NCBI RefSeq assembly: GCF_000603945.1
Contig: NZ_AXCW01000032.1
Span: 1 to 32,176 of the forward strand
Direction: 5' to 3'
From: Actinotalea ferrariae CF5-4
GTDB taxonomy: Bacteria > Actinomycetota > Actinomycetes > Actinomycetales > Cellulomonadaceae
Length of the DNA: 32,176 nucleotides
The translations under genes were made by a program, and so were the position numbers. The notes under the pieces are model-generated. The model was not told where the DNA came from. It saw only the letters and a list, made by a program, of their open reading frames with translations, and did no database searches. Position 1 is the stretch's first letter, and every line of letters starts with the position of its first letter. Below, piece by piece: positions 17,352 to 31,456 of this stretch.

Positions 17352-18831
17352 GCACCGGGTCGCGCGCCGGGTGGCCCGGCGCGGTGCGCGCCCGGCCGCC
17401 CAGGGGCGGCGCGGCATGGGCGCGACGGGGCACCGTCCGGGACGGGCGACCGAGCAGGAAGCCCTGCACCGTCGGCACGCCCATCGCCGAGAGCGCGGCG
17501 AGCTGCTCCGGCTCCTCGACCCCCTCGGCGACCACGTCGAGCCGGTGGGCGCGCGCCAGGGACACGATGGCCTGGACCACCGCGGCGCCCTCCGTCGTGA
17601 CGACGCGCTGCACGAACGAGCGGTCCACCTTGAGCACGTGCAGGGGCAGCGACCCGAGCCGCGCGAGGGAGTTGTACCCGGTCCCGAAGTCGTCGATCGC
17701 GACGCGCACGCCGCGGGCGACCAGCCGGCTCAGGGCCCGCTCGGCCGCCACGACGTCCGCCAGGGCGTCGGACTCCGTGATCTCCAGGGTCAGCCGGTCC
17801 CACAACCCCTCGCCCCAGGCCTCCTCGACGGCCGCGACGAAGTCCGGCTGCTCGAGGTGGGTCGACGCCACGTTGACGGCGACGGGGAGGCCGGACCGCT
17901 CGGTGACGGCCCGCGCTGCCCGGAGGACGAGCAGGCCGATCCGTGCCACCAGGTCCTCGTCCGCGAGGTCCCACCACTGCGCCGGCTCGAGCAGCAGCCC
18001 GGACCGGTGCCAGCGCGCCAGGGCCTCGAGGCCCACCACGTCGAGCGTCGTCGTGTCGCTCACCGGCTGGAAGACGGCGACGATGTCCCCGTCGTCGACC
18101 GCGCTCAGCAGGTCGCGCCGGAGCCGCTCACGCCGTTCGACGCGGTCGCGCAGCGGCGCCTCGTAGAACGCGGACGACGGCGCCTCACCCGGACGCCGCG
18201 CGCAGCGCGCCTGCGCCAGGGCGAGCTCAGCGTCGGCGAGGAGCTGCTCGCCGTCGGCGGGCTCGCCCGGCGACCACACCGACGCACCCACCCAGAACCG
18301 CAGCTCCTCGCCGTGCGGGCCGGTCACGGCGGTCCCCAGGTCCCGTGCCAGGCCGAGCAGGTCGGCGTCCGTGACCGGTTCCTCGAGCACCACGGTGAAC
18401 TGGTCCCCGCCGGTCCGGGCCACGAAGGCCCGTGACCCCGCGACGGCGACGAGGCGGTCGGCGGCCGACCGGAGCAGCAGGTCACCGCCGGTGCGCCCGT
18501 GGCGCCCGTTCACCTCGTGCAGCCGCTGGACGTCGACCACGACCACCGCCATGCGGCCGAGCGCCTGCCGGGCCCGGGCGTGCGCCGCCCCGACGTGCGC
18601 CTGCGTCTCGACCCGCCCGGGCAGTCCGGTGAGGTCGTCCCAGGTCGGTGTGGAGTGCGGGACGACGTCGGGCTCCGGTGTGCGGTGCAGTCGGCGCCGG
18701 TCGTGGAGCAGTGCGAGCACGAGGAGCACGGGCACGAGGACCAGGGTGGCGACGGCCACCAGCGCGACAGCGACCTCGTCCCCGGACAGCACGACGCCGT
18801 CGACCAGCCGGACGGCCGTGAGAACGGTCAC
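17329..18831 (-). CDS. Membrane GGDEF-EAL protein, degenerate cyclase with apparently active EAL phosphodiesterase
   Basis: 500-residue protein with one N-terminal membrane helix (about 17-43), a GGDEF domain (about 64-210) and an EAL domain (about 230-465). The cyclase signature is GGDQF (141-145): the catalytic Glu is Gln, so c-di-GMP synthesis is unlikely, though GTP binding may remain. The EAL domain keeps E269 and R273 (EALAR), N320, E350/E353 (LEITES), D380/D381 (DDFGTG), K401, E436/E439 and Q456 (VQGFLLG), the metal and catalytic set. This predicts a c-di-GMP phosphodiesterase with an allosteric GGDEF domain. The tail after 468 is Pro/Arg/Ala-rich. The GTG start has no ribosome site and sits 6 nt after a GATACT box, so it is probably leaderless. 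It is downstream of putA on the same strand. Confidence 0.9.
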   Translation of the reverse strand: MTVLTAVRLVDGVVLSGDEVAVALVAVATLVLVPVLLVLALLHDRRRLHRTPEPDVVPHSTPTWDDLTGLPGRVETQAHVGAAHARARQALGRMAVVVVDVQRLHEVNGRHGRTGGDLLLRSAADRLVAVAGSRAFVARTGGDQFTVVLEEPVTDADLLGLARDLGTAVTGPHGEELRFWVGASVWSPGEPADGEQLLADAELALAQARCARRPGEAPSSAFYEAPLRDRVERRERLRRDLLSAVDDGDIVAVFQPVSDTTTLDVVGLEALARWHRSGLLLEPAQWWDLADEDLVARIGLLVLRAARAVTERSGLPVAVNVASTHLEQPDFVAAVEEAWGEGLWDRLTLEITESDALADVVAAERALSRLVARGVRVAIDDFGTGYNSLARLGSLPLHVLKVDRSFVQRVVTTEGAAVVQAIVSLARAHRLDVVAEGVEEPEQLAALSAMGVPTVQGFLLGRPSRTVPRRAHAAPPLGGRARTAPGHPARDPVLSPAASA

Positions 18832-18837
18832 ATCCGT

Positions 18838-18860
18838 AGTATCCGGTCAAAACGGACCGG
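18838..18860 (-). promoter_or_regulatory. Leaderless promoter and abutting inverted repeat for the GGDEF-EAL gene
   Basis: On the minus strand GATACT (18843-18838) ends 6 nt before the GTG. Immediately upstream is a perfect 6-bp inverted repeat, CCGGTC/GACCGG, with a 6-nt spacer (18843-18860). It lies in the spacer of the core promoter and could be an operator. It could also form a weak hairpin at the 3' side of putA. Confidence 0.45.
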
Positions 18861-18906
18861 GACCGGGACCCGGGCCGCCGACGTGCCCCGGCGTGTCGCG
18901 GCGCCG

Positions 18907-21900
18907 TCAGACGGCGGTGGGCCGGCGATCCGCGACGGTCTGGCTCACGTGCCCGAAGCGGTGCATCGTGCGGCTCACCGCCTGCTCCCGGACCACGGTC
19001 AGGAGCTCCCGGCGTCCGCTGAGGACCACCGGGGCGTCCAGGACCGTGACCTCGCCCACGCGCTCCGCGGCCGCCTCCCGCAGCCCCGGCGCCTCGCCCA
19101 CGACCCGCACCCGGCCGGAGACCTCGCCCGCCCGGACCCGGGCCGCGAACGCGGCGTCGTCCTCCGCGGCGCGCGTGCTCACCGTGACCGGGACGCCGGC
19201 CCGCTCCGCAGCGGCCAGGACGCGCGTGACGTGGCGACCGAGCGCACCGTCGCCGACGCGCACCGTCAGGTGGTCGACCGGCCGGTAGCGCAGGACGTTC
19301 GCCTCGGCGTGCAGCCCGCTGGCGTCGTGCTCGACGCCCAGCTCCTGCGTCCACACCCGCTCGTCGTCGGCCCGGGCGGCGGCGAGCCAGGCGTCGTCGT
19401 CCGCCGGGACGTCGGGGGCGTCCTGCCAGCGCCCGAGCTGGGCGACGTAGTTCGGTCCGCCCGCCTTCGCGCCGGGACCGATCGACGAGGCCTTCCAGCC
19501 GCCGAACGGCTGCCGCTGCACGATCGCCCCGGTGATGTGCCGGTTGACGTAGGCGTTGCCGACCTCGACCCGCTCGAGCCAGTGGGCGATCTCGCGCTCG
19601 TCGAGGGAGTGGATGCCGCCGGTGAGCCCGAAGGGCACAGCGTTCTGCAGGTCGATCGCCTCGTCGAGCGTCTCGACCCGCATGACGCCCAGCACGGGCC
19701 CGAAGTACTCGGTGAGGTGGAACGGCGAGCCGGGCCGCACGCCGTGCTTGACCCCGGGGCGCCACAGGCGACCCTCGTCGTCGAGCCGCTCGGGCTGCAC
19801 CAGCCACCGCTCGCCCTCGTCGAGCGCGGTGAGGGCGTCGAGGAGCTTGCCCGACGCCGGCTCGGTCAGCGGCCCGACGACCGTCGACAGGTCGGTCGGC
19901 GGGCCGACCCGCAGGGACCGGACCGCGTCGGCGAGCTGGCGGTGCAGGCGCTGCGACCGTCCGGCGGCGCCGACGAGGACGAGCAGCGACGCTGCGGAGC
20001 ACTTCTGGCCCGCGTGGCCGAAGGCGGACCGCACGGCGTCCGCGACGGCGAGGTCCACGTCCGCCGAGGGCGTGACGATCAGCGCGTTCTTGCCCGAGGT
20101 CTCGGCGATGACGTCCAGGTCGGGCCGCCAGCCGCCGAACAGCCTGGCCGTCTCGATGGACCCGGTGAGCAGCACGCGTGCGACGTCCGGGTGGCTGACG
20201 AGGTGCCGCCCGATCTCGCCCTCGGGCGAGTCGACGACCTGCAGCACGTCCCGGGGCACGCCCAGCTCGTCCATGGCGCGGTGCACGGCCGCGACGGCGA
20301 CCCCGGCGCACCGCGGCGTCGGGGGAGCGGGCTTGATCACGACGGGGGACCCGGCTGCGAGCGCCGCCAGGACCGAGCCGATGGGGATCGCGACGGGGAA
20401 GTTCCACGGCGGCGTCACGACGGTCACGCCGTCGGGCCGGAACACCGCGTGCGGGGTCGCGCCGTCACCGAGCTCCACGGCGCGCTCGGCGTAGTAGCGC
20501 GCGAAGTCCACCGCCTCGCTGACCTCGGGGTCGACCTCGGGGACGGTCTTGCCCGCCTCCTGGACGGCGGTGGCGACGAGGTCGCTGCGTGCCGCCTCGA
20601 GGTGGACGGCGGCGCGGTGCAGGAGAGCCGCCCGCTGCGCCGGGGTGACGCCAGCCCAGTGCTCACGGACCGCGACCGCCCGGGCGACGACCGCGTCGAC
20701 GTCGTCGGTCGAGCGGATCCGGACCGGCTCGGGCACCTCGACCCGGCGGGTCAGCACCTCCTGGGCCCACGCCCGCGACTCGAGCACGGCGGGGTCGGTG
20801 TCCGGGGCGTTCTCGAAGCCCTCCGGCGCCGGCGCGTCGAGGTCGACCGGCGGGCGCGGCGTCCGACGGCGCCGCGTGCTCACCGTGGCGGCGTCGCGCA
20901 CCGAGGCGAGGAAGGCCTGCTCCTGCGCGCCGATGCCGTGCGGCGAGCCCGGCGCGGCGGCGAACATCGCGTGCAGGAAGTTCTGCTCGGCGGCGTTCTC
21001 CTCCAGGCGACGGACGAGGTAGGAGATCGCGACGTCGAAGTCCTCCCGGGCGACGACCGGCGTGTAGAGGAGGACCTGGCCCCCGGCGGCGCTCACCGTG
21101 TCCCGCACGGCACGGGCCTGCGCCGGTGCCATGCCCTGGAGCATCTCGACGTCGACGGCCTCGCTGACGCCCCGCTCCCCGGCGAGCAGGTGCGCGAGCG
21201 CGAGGTGGAAGACGTTGTGGCTGGCCACGCCGATGCGGACCGCCTCGGTGCGGGACGCGTCGAGCGCGGTGTCCAGCAGGCGCACGTAGGAGGCGTCGAC
21301 GTCGGGCTTGCCGGTGTAGGGCGCCTGGGCCCAGCCGTGCAGCTCCGCCTCGACCTGCTCCATCGCGAGGTTGGCGCCCTTGACCAGCCGCACCTTGATC
21401 CGGGCACCCCCGGCCGCCACCCGGCGGCGCGCGAGGTCCGTGAGCTCCTCCAGGGCGTCGTGCGCGTCCGGCAGGTAGGCCTGGAGGACGATCCCCATCT
21501 CCTGGTCGGCCAGCTCGGGGTCCGCCAGGAGCTGCTCGAAGACGGCGACGGTCAGCTGGAGGTCGCGGTACTCCTCCATGTCCAGGTTGAGGAACGTGCC
21601 GTGCCGTCGGGCCGTCAGGTAGAGCGGACGCAGCCGCTCGACGACCCGGTCGCGCGAGCCCGCCGTGTCCCACGTCGACAGCTGGCTCGCGACCGACGAC
21701 TCCTTGACCGAGACGTAGTCGACGTCGGGGCGCTCGACGAGCGCCGTCACCCGGCGCAGCCGGGCCGTCGCCTCGTCCTCGCCGAGCACGGCCTCGCCGA
21801 GCAGGTTGAGGTTGAGGCGGAAGCCCTCGGCGGCCACGCGGGCGATGTGGTCGCCGAGGCCCGGACCGGCGTCCGCCACGAGGTGACCGACGAGCTGGCG

Positions 21901-22245
21901 CAGCCGGAGCCGCGCCGCGGGGACCACCACGCCCGGCAGGAGCGGCGCGACGAGGGTGCCGAGACCGAGCATCGCGCGGTCGACCGGCCCCAGGAAGCCG
22001 CCCGCCGCGCGCGTGTAGGGCGCGAGCGCCGCGAGCTCGGCCGCGGCGGTGCGGTCGTCCTCCGGGCGGGCGACCCGGTCGACGAAGCGCAGCGCCAGCT
22101 CCAGCCCCGCCGGGTCGCCGACGAGCGAGGCGAGGCGGCCGGTCGTGCGACGCTCGTCCGGGGTCTCCCCGGCGGCGGTCGCGTCGAGCCACTCGTGCGC
22201 GAGACGGACGGCGGCGTCGGTGAGGTCGGTCACGGTGGCGGTCAT
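18907..22245 (-). CDS. putA: Bifunctional proline dehydrogenase / glutamate semialdehyde dehydrogenase (PutA type)
   Basis: Oxidises proline to glutamate in two steps: FAD-dependent proline dehydrogenase, then NAD-dependent aldehyde dehydrogenase. The N-terminal PRODH barrel (about residues 80-470) shows NLNLLGEAVLG, SVKESSVASQLS and RLVKGAN (K289). The ALDH domain (about 500-965) has the catalytic base E715 in AETSGKN and nucleophile C749 in GQKCSA. A further ~145-residue C-terminal domain follows, as in longer PutA enzymes. There is no N-terminal ribbon-helix-helix domain like the one in E. coli PutA, so it cannot be self-regulating by that route. The ATG at 22245 is preceded by GCGAGGA; upstream in-frame sequence is non-coding and overlaps the divergent araC-type gene. 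1112 residues. Confidence 0.95.
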   Translation of the reverse strand: MTATVTDLTDAAVRLAHEWLDATAAGETPDERRTTGRLASLVGDPAGLELALRFVDRVARPEDDRTAAAELAALAPYTRAAGGFLGPVDRAMLGLGTLVAPLLPGVVVPAARLRLRQLVGHLVADAGPGLGDHIARVAAEGFRLNLNLLGEAVLGEDEATARLRRVTALVERPDVDYVSVKESSVASQLSTWDTAGSRDRVVERLRPLYLTARRHGTFLNLDMEEYRDLQLTVAVFEQLLADPELADQEMGIVLQAYLPDAHDALEELTDLARRRVAAGGARIKVRLVKGANLAMEQVEAELHGWAQAPYTGKPDVDASYVRLLDTALDASRTEAVRIGVASHNVFHLALAHLLAGERGVSEAVDVEMLQGMAPAQARAVRDTVSAAGGQVLLYTPVVAREDFDVAISYLVRRLEENAAEQNFLHAMFAAAPGSPHGIGAQEQAFLASVRDAATVSTRRRRTPRPPVDLDAPAPEGFENAPDTDPAVLESRAWAQEVLTRRVEVPEPVRIRSTDDVDAVVARAVAVREHWAGVTPAQRAALLHRAAVHLEAARSDLVATAVQEAGKTVPEVDPEVSEAVDFARYYAERAVELGDGATPHAVFRPDGVTVVTPPWNFPVAIPIGSVLAALAAGSPVVIKPAPPTPRCAGVAVAAVHRAMDELGVPRDVLQVVDSPEGEIGRHLVSHPDVARVLLTGSIETARLFGGWRPDLDVIAETSGKNALIVTPSADVDLAVADAVRSAFGHAGQKCSAASLLVLVGAAGRSQRLHRQLADAVRSLRVGPPTDLSTVVGPLTEPASGKLLDALTALDEGERWLVQPERLDDEGRLWRPGVKHGVRPGSPFHLTEYFGPVLGVMRVETLDEAIDLQNAVPFGLTGGIHSLDEREIAHWLERVEVGNAYVNRHITGAIVQRQPFGGWKASSIGPGAKAGGPNYVAQLGRWQDAPDVPADDDAWLAAARADDERVWTQELGVEHDASGLHAEANVLRYRPVDHLTVRVGDGALGRHVTRVLAAAERAGVPVTVSTRAAEDDAAFAARVRAGEVSGRVRVVGEAPGLREAAAERVGEVTVLDAPVVLSGRRELLTVVREQAVSRTMHRFGHVSQTVADRRPTAV

Positions 22246-22353
22246 CCGTGCATCCTCGCCCCGCCGCCGCCCGGCGTCTTGTACGCAGTCGACCTCGCAC
22301 GCGGTGCGCCGGGTCAAATCGGGGGTCCGGGGCGCCGGTAGGCTCGCGGCGCG
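22246..22353. promoter_or_regulatory. Divergent putA / AraC-type regulator promoter region
   Basis: 108 nt. For the regulator, TAGGCT (22339-22344) ends 9 nt before its ATG. For putA, a possible -35 TTGACC lies on the minus strand (22317-22312), but I see no convincing -10. A short dyad GCAC-GCG-GTGC (22297-22307) is a candidate binding site. Confidence 0.4.
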
Positions 22354-23250
22354 ATGAGGCCACCCGACGACGACGCACCCGGCGGCGAGCCGGTCGCGCA
22401 GCGTGCTGCCGGTGTCGCGGGCGGTGCCTGGCCCGGGGTCGGGGCCGGCGCCGGGGGCAGGCCGGCCCTGTGGCCCGAGGCGGAACGGCTGCTCGCCGCG
22501 CTCACCCCGGAGCTCGTCCGCCTCATGGAGGGCCTGACGGGCACGATGTTCTGCGCCAAGGACACGACCGGGCGGTACGTCGCCGTGAACCAGGCCTTCG
22601 TGGACCGGACCAACGAGACCTCGCGCCGCGCCGTCGTCGGCCGCCGGGCGGAGGACCTGTTCGTGGACCACCTCGCCGCCCACTACGCCGCGCAGGACGA
22701 GGAGGTCCTGCGCACGGGCCAGGCGCTGCGGGACGAGCTCGAGCTGATCCTGCGCCCGGGCGGCTCACCGGGCTGGTACCTCACCTCCAAGGAGCCGGTG
22801 CGCGCGGGCGACGTCGTCGTCGGCCTGGTCAGCGTGTCGGAGGACCTGCGGACGTCCGACCCGGCCGACGTCGCGCTCAGCTCGCTCTCCCGCGTGGTCG
22901 CGCTCGTCCACGAGCGCCTCGGCGAGCCGGTGACGGTCGCCGAGATGGCCGCGGCGGCCGGCTGCTCGCCCGCGGCCCTGGACCGCCGGATGCGCAAGGT
23001 GTTCTCCCTCTCGCCGCGTCGGTACGTCCTGCGGGCGCGGGTCGACCGGGCCGCGACGCTGCTGACGACGACGGACGCACCGATCGCCGCCGTGGCCACC
23101 GCGACCGGCTTCTACGACCAGGCCGTCCTGACGCGGACGTTCGGGCGGCTGACCGGGCAGACGCCGGCCCAGTTCCGGCGCGCCTCGCGGGAGGCGGGCG
23201 GGCGTCCACCGGCCGGGCACCCCGGTCCCGCGGGGGAGCCGGTGCAGTAG
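22354..23250 (+). CDS. PAS domain-containing AraC family transcriptional regulator
   Basis: 298-residue regulator. A disordered Gly/Ala/Pro N-terminus (1-40) is followed by a PAS-like sensor domain (about 55-166) starting MFCAKDTTGRYVAVNQAFV. The C-terminal AraC-type double helix-turn-helix (about 185-276) shows VTVAEMAAAAGCSPAALDRRM and the second-helix pattern IAAVATATGFYDQAVLTRTF, ending near TPAQFRR. It is divergent from putA with 108 nt between starts, so activation of proline catabolism is the natural inference, by analogy with AraC-type activators of putA in other bacteria. The ligand sensed by the PAS domain cannot be read from sequence. The ATG has no ribosome site and a -10-like box 9 nt upstream, implying a nearly leaderless mRNA. 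The stop codon overlaps the possible pyr promoter box. Confidence 0.85.
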   Translation: MRPPDDDAPGGEPVAQRAAGVAGGAWPGVGAGAGGRPALWPEAERLLAALTPELVRLMEGLTGTMFCAKDTTGRYVAVNQAFVDRTNETSRRAVVGRRAEDLFVDHLAAHYAAQDEEVLRTGQALRDELELILRPGGSPGWYLTSKEPVRAGDVVVGLVSVSEDLRTSDPADVALSSLSRVVALVHERLGEPVTVAEMAAAAGCSPAALDRRMRKVFSLSPRRYVLRARVDRAATLLTTTDAPIAAVATATGFYDQAVLTRTFGRLTGQTPAQFRRASREAGGRPPAGHPGPAGEPVQ

Positions 23251-23253
23251 GGT
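23248..23253 (+). promoter_or_regulatory. Possible -10 box of the pyr operon
   Basis: TAGGGT fits TANNNT and overlaps the stop codon of the AraC-type gene. A start about 7 nt later would give a leader of roughly 50 nt beginning just before the PyrR-binding hairpin. No good -35 is visible. Confidence 0.35.
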
Positions 23254-23269
23254 CGCGACCGTCAGACAT

Positions 23270-24977
<1,708 letters not shown>

Positions 24978-24981
<4 letters not shown>

Positions 24982-26315
24982 CCACACACCTGCTGCGGGG
25001 GGCGTCGCCGCTCGGCGGAGCCGCCACCGACGTGCTCCTCGCCGACGGACGCGTCGCCGCCCTCGGTGCCGACGCCCGGTCCGGCGCCGACGCCGGGACG
25101 GTGACAGTCGACGCCGACGGTCTCGTGCTGCTGCCCGGCCTCGTCGACCTGCACACGCACCTGCGCGAGCCCGGGCGGGAGGACGCGGAGACCGTCCGGT
25201 CCGGGACGCGGGCCGCGGCGGCCGGCGGGTTCACCGCCGTCCACGCGATGGCCAACACCTCCCCGGTCGCGGACACCGCGGGCGTCGTGGAGCAGGTGTG
25301 GCGCCTGGGGCGCGACGCGGGCTGGGTGGACGTCTTCCCCGTCGGCGCCGTGAGCGTCGGCCTGGCGGGCACGCAGCTCGCGGAGCTGGGCGCGATGGCG
25401 CACTCCGCGGCCCGGGTGCGCGTCTTCTCCGACGACGGGCAGTGCGTCCACGACCCGGTCCTCATGCGCCGGGCGCTGGAGTACGTCAAGGCGTTCGACG
25501 GCGTCATCGCCCAGCACGCGCAGGAGCCGCGGCTCACGGTGGGCGCCCAGATGCACGAGGGAGCGGTGTCCGCCGAGGTCGGCCTCGCCGGGTGGCCGGC
25601 GGTCGCCGAGGAGGCGATCATCGCGCGCGACGTGCTGCTGGCCGAGCACGTCGGCTCCCGCCTGCACGTGTGCCACCTGTCCACGGCCGGGTCGGTCGAG
25701 ATCGTCCGCTGGGCCAAGGCGCGCGGCATCGCCGTGACCGCCGAGGTGACGCCCCACCACCTGCTGCTCACCGACGAGCTGGCCCGCACCTACGACCCGC
25801 TGTACAAGGTCAACCCGCCGCTGCGCACCGCCGAGGACGTCGAGGCCCTGCGCGAGGCCCTCGCCGACGGGACGATCGACATCGTCGCCACCGACCACGC
25901 GCCCCACACGCGCGAGGACAAGGACTGCGAGTGGGCGGCCGCCGCCTTCGGCATGACGGGGCTGGAGACGGCCCTGCCGATCGTCGCGACCACCCTGGTG
26001 GAGACCGGCCGGATGACGTGGGCCGACGTCGCGCGCGTCCTGTCCTCGGCCCCGGCGCGCATCGGCCGCGTCGACACCGGTCCGACGCCGCAGGGGCGCC
26101 CGGTCGCCGTCGGCGAGCCCGCGAACCTCACGCTCGTGGACCCCGCGGCCCGCTGGACGGTCGAGCCTCGGCAGCTCCGGAGCGCGAGCACCAACACGCC
26201 CTACGGCGGCCGGGAGCTGTCCGGGCGCGTCGTCGCCACGTTCCTGCGGGGCAGGCCGACGGTCCTGGACGGCGCCCCCGTCGACACCGACCTGGACGGG
26301 ACGGACCCGCGATGA
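24978..26315 (+). CDS. pyrC: Dihydroorotase
   Basis: Zinc amidohydrolase that closes carbamoyl aspartate to dihydroorotate. [10 protein letters not shown] (57-66) supplies metal histidines H59/H61 and substrate-binding R63. D306 in ATDHAPH is the catalytic aspartate of class I dihydroorotases. HVCHLST and PHHLLLTDE provide further expected histidines. The 445-residue length fits class I enzymes of Gram-positive bacteria. The ATG at 24978 overlaps the pyrB stop (ATGA) and follows GAGGGAGG. The open frame upstream is shadow sequence of pyrB. Confidence 0.96.
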
Positions 26316-26872
26316 GCCCTCGCGCCTGGATCGCGGCCGCGATCCTCCTCGTGCTGTTCCTGGTCATCGCCGCCGTCATGGTGCGCTCGATGCGGACCAA
26401 GGAACGCGTCTCCAGCGCGTCCGTGCCGCCGCCCCCGGCCGTGCCCGGCGCCGCCGCCCTCGGCACCGCGCGGACCGAGCCGCTGGAGGCCACGTACGTG
26501 TCCACGACCACCGCGCAGGACTGGCTCGACCGCGTGCCGGGGCACACGCTCGGCCGGCGCTCACCCGCGGTCGTGCAGGTGCACGACGCCGGGGTGACGC
26601 TGCTGCGGACCGGGGAGCGCGACCTCTTCCTGCCCACCGCCGACCTCGTGGACGTGCACCGCTCGCCGGGGCAGGTGGGCAAGTACCCCGGCGGGCAGGG
26701 TCTGGTCGTCCTGCGCTGGACGCTGCGGGACGACGACGGCGACCTGGTGCTCGACACCGGCCTGCGCCTGCGGCACCGGGCCGAGGCCGACCTGCTCGTC
26801 GAGACCGTCGAGCACCTGCTGACCGAGCGTGACGACGCCGCCCCCACCCCTTCGAGCGAGGAGCCCCGATGA
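26312..26872 (+). CDS. Membrane-anchored PH-like domain protein of the actinobacterial pyr operon
   Basis: 186-residue protein with a single N-terminal membrane helix (about 6-25), a flexible Pro/Ala region (about 33-58) and a C-terminal beta-rich domain (about 60-175) with a final helix, consistent with a PH-like fold. A gene of this kind occupies the same place between pyrC and carA in other actinobacteria (Rv1382 in Mycobacterium tuberculosis, from memory). No enzymatic motif is visible and its role in pyrimidine synthesis is unknown. The ATG overlaps the pyrC stop (ATGA) and the stop overlaps carA, so it is translated in strict coupling with biosynthetic enzymes. Confidence 0.8.
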   Translation: MSPRAWIAAAILLVLFLVIAAVMVRSMRTKERVSSASVPPPPAVPGAAALGTARTEPLEATYVSTTTAQDWLDRVPGHTLGRRSPAVVQVHDAGVTLLRTGERDLFLPTADLVDVHRSPGQVGKYPGGQGLVVLRWTLRDDDGDLVLDTGLRLRHRAEADLLVETVEHLLTERDDAAPTPSSEEPR

Positions 26873-28111
26873 GCGAGCAGACCGCGGTGCTGGTGCTGGA
26901 GGACGGCCGGACCTTCACCGGCCGCGCCTTCGGTGCCCGCGGGAGCACGGTGGGGGAGATCGTCTTCAACACCGGCATGACCGGCTACCAGGAGACGCTG
27001 ACCGACCCGTCGTACCACCGCCAGATCGTCGTCATGACGGCCCCGCACGTCGGCAACACGGGGGTGAACGAGGAGGACCCGGAGTCCACCCGCATCTGGG
27101 TGGCCGGGTTCGTCGTCCGCGACCCCGCCATCCGGCCGTCGAACTGGCGCTCGACGCGCACGCTCGACGACGCCCTCGCCGGCGAGGGCGTCGTCGGGAT
27201 CAGCGACCTCGACACGCGCGCCCTGACGCGGCACCTGCGCGAGCGGGGCGTCATGCGCGCGGGCATCTTCTCCGGCGAGGCGCTGCTGGACGCCGCCGGC
27301 CGCCGGAAGGTGGAGCAGGACCTCCTCGACGAGGTGACCGCGGCGCCGGTCATGGCCGGGGCGGACCTGGCCCGTGAGGTCACCGTCGCGGAGCCGTACG
27401 TCGTCGAGCCGAAGCGCGGCCCGGCGAGCGGCACGGACGCCGTCGCGACCGTCGTCGCGATCGACCTGGGCATCAAGTCCATGACGCCGCAGCGGCTCGC
27501 CGAGCGCGGGGTGCGGACGCACGTCCTGCCCGCCACCGCGACGACGCAGGACGTCCTCGCGCTGGCCCCGGACGGCGTGTTCTTCTCCAACGGCCCCGGC
27601 GACCCCGCGGCGGCCGTGCACGAGGTCGAGCTGCTGCGCGACGTCCTCGACCGCCGGATCCCCTTCTTCGGGATCTGCTACGGCAACCAGCTGCTCGGCC
27701 GGGCGCTCGGGTACGGCACCTACAAGCTCCAGTACGGCCACCGCGGGGTGAACCAGCCGGTCCTGGACCGCCGCACGGGCAAGGTGGAGATCACCGCGCA
27801 CAACCACGGCTTCGCGGTCGACGCCCCGACCGACGGCGAGTCCGTGGCCCCGCACGACGAGGGCCGCTACGGCCGCGTCGTCGTCTCGCACGTGGCCCTC
27901 AACGACCAGGTGGTCGAGGGGCTGGAGTGCCTGGACCTGCCGGCCTTCTCCGTGCAGTACCACCCGGAGGCCGCCGCCGGCCCGCACGACGCCGACTACC
28001 TGTTCGACCGCTTCGTCGACCTCATGACCACCGGGTCCGTGCCCGACCGCGCCGTCGGTGACACCGCCGAGGGGTCCGCGAGCACCGGCGACGCCACCAA
28101 GGAGACCACCG

Positions 28112-28128
<17 letters not shown>
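26869..28128 (+). CDS. carA: Carbamoyl phosphate synthase small (glutamine amidotransferase) subunit
   Basis: Hydrolyses glutamine and channels ammonia to CarB. The N-terminal CPSase small domain has [18 protein letters not shown]. The class I glutaminase domain has nucleophile C270 in [15 protein letters not shown] and partners H365/E367 in YHPEA. The GICYGNQ sequence differs from the commoner GICLGHQ, but the catalytic residue is kept. The 419-residue length includes a Thr/Ala-rich C-terminal tail (about 390-419). The ATG overlaps the preceding stop by 4 nt; the 3' end overlaps carB by 17 nt. Confidence 0.96.

Positions 28129-31452
<3,324 letters not shown>

Positions 31453-31456
<4 letters not shown>

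Noticed and set aside
18499-22341. Long plus-strand open frame opposite putA
   Set aside because: It is the antisense shadow of PutA, with no family motifs and composition typical of reverse-frame reads.
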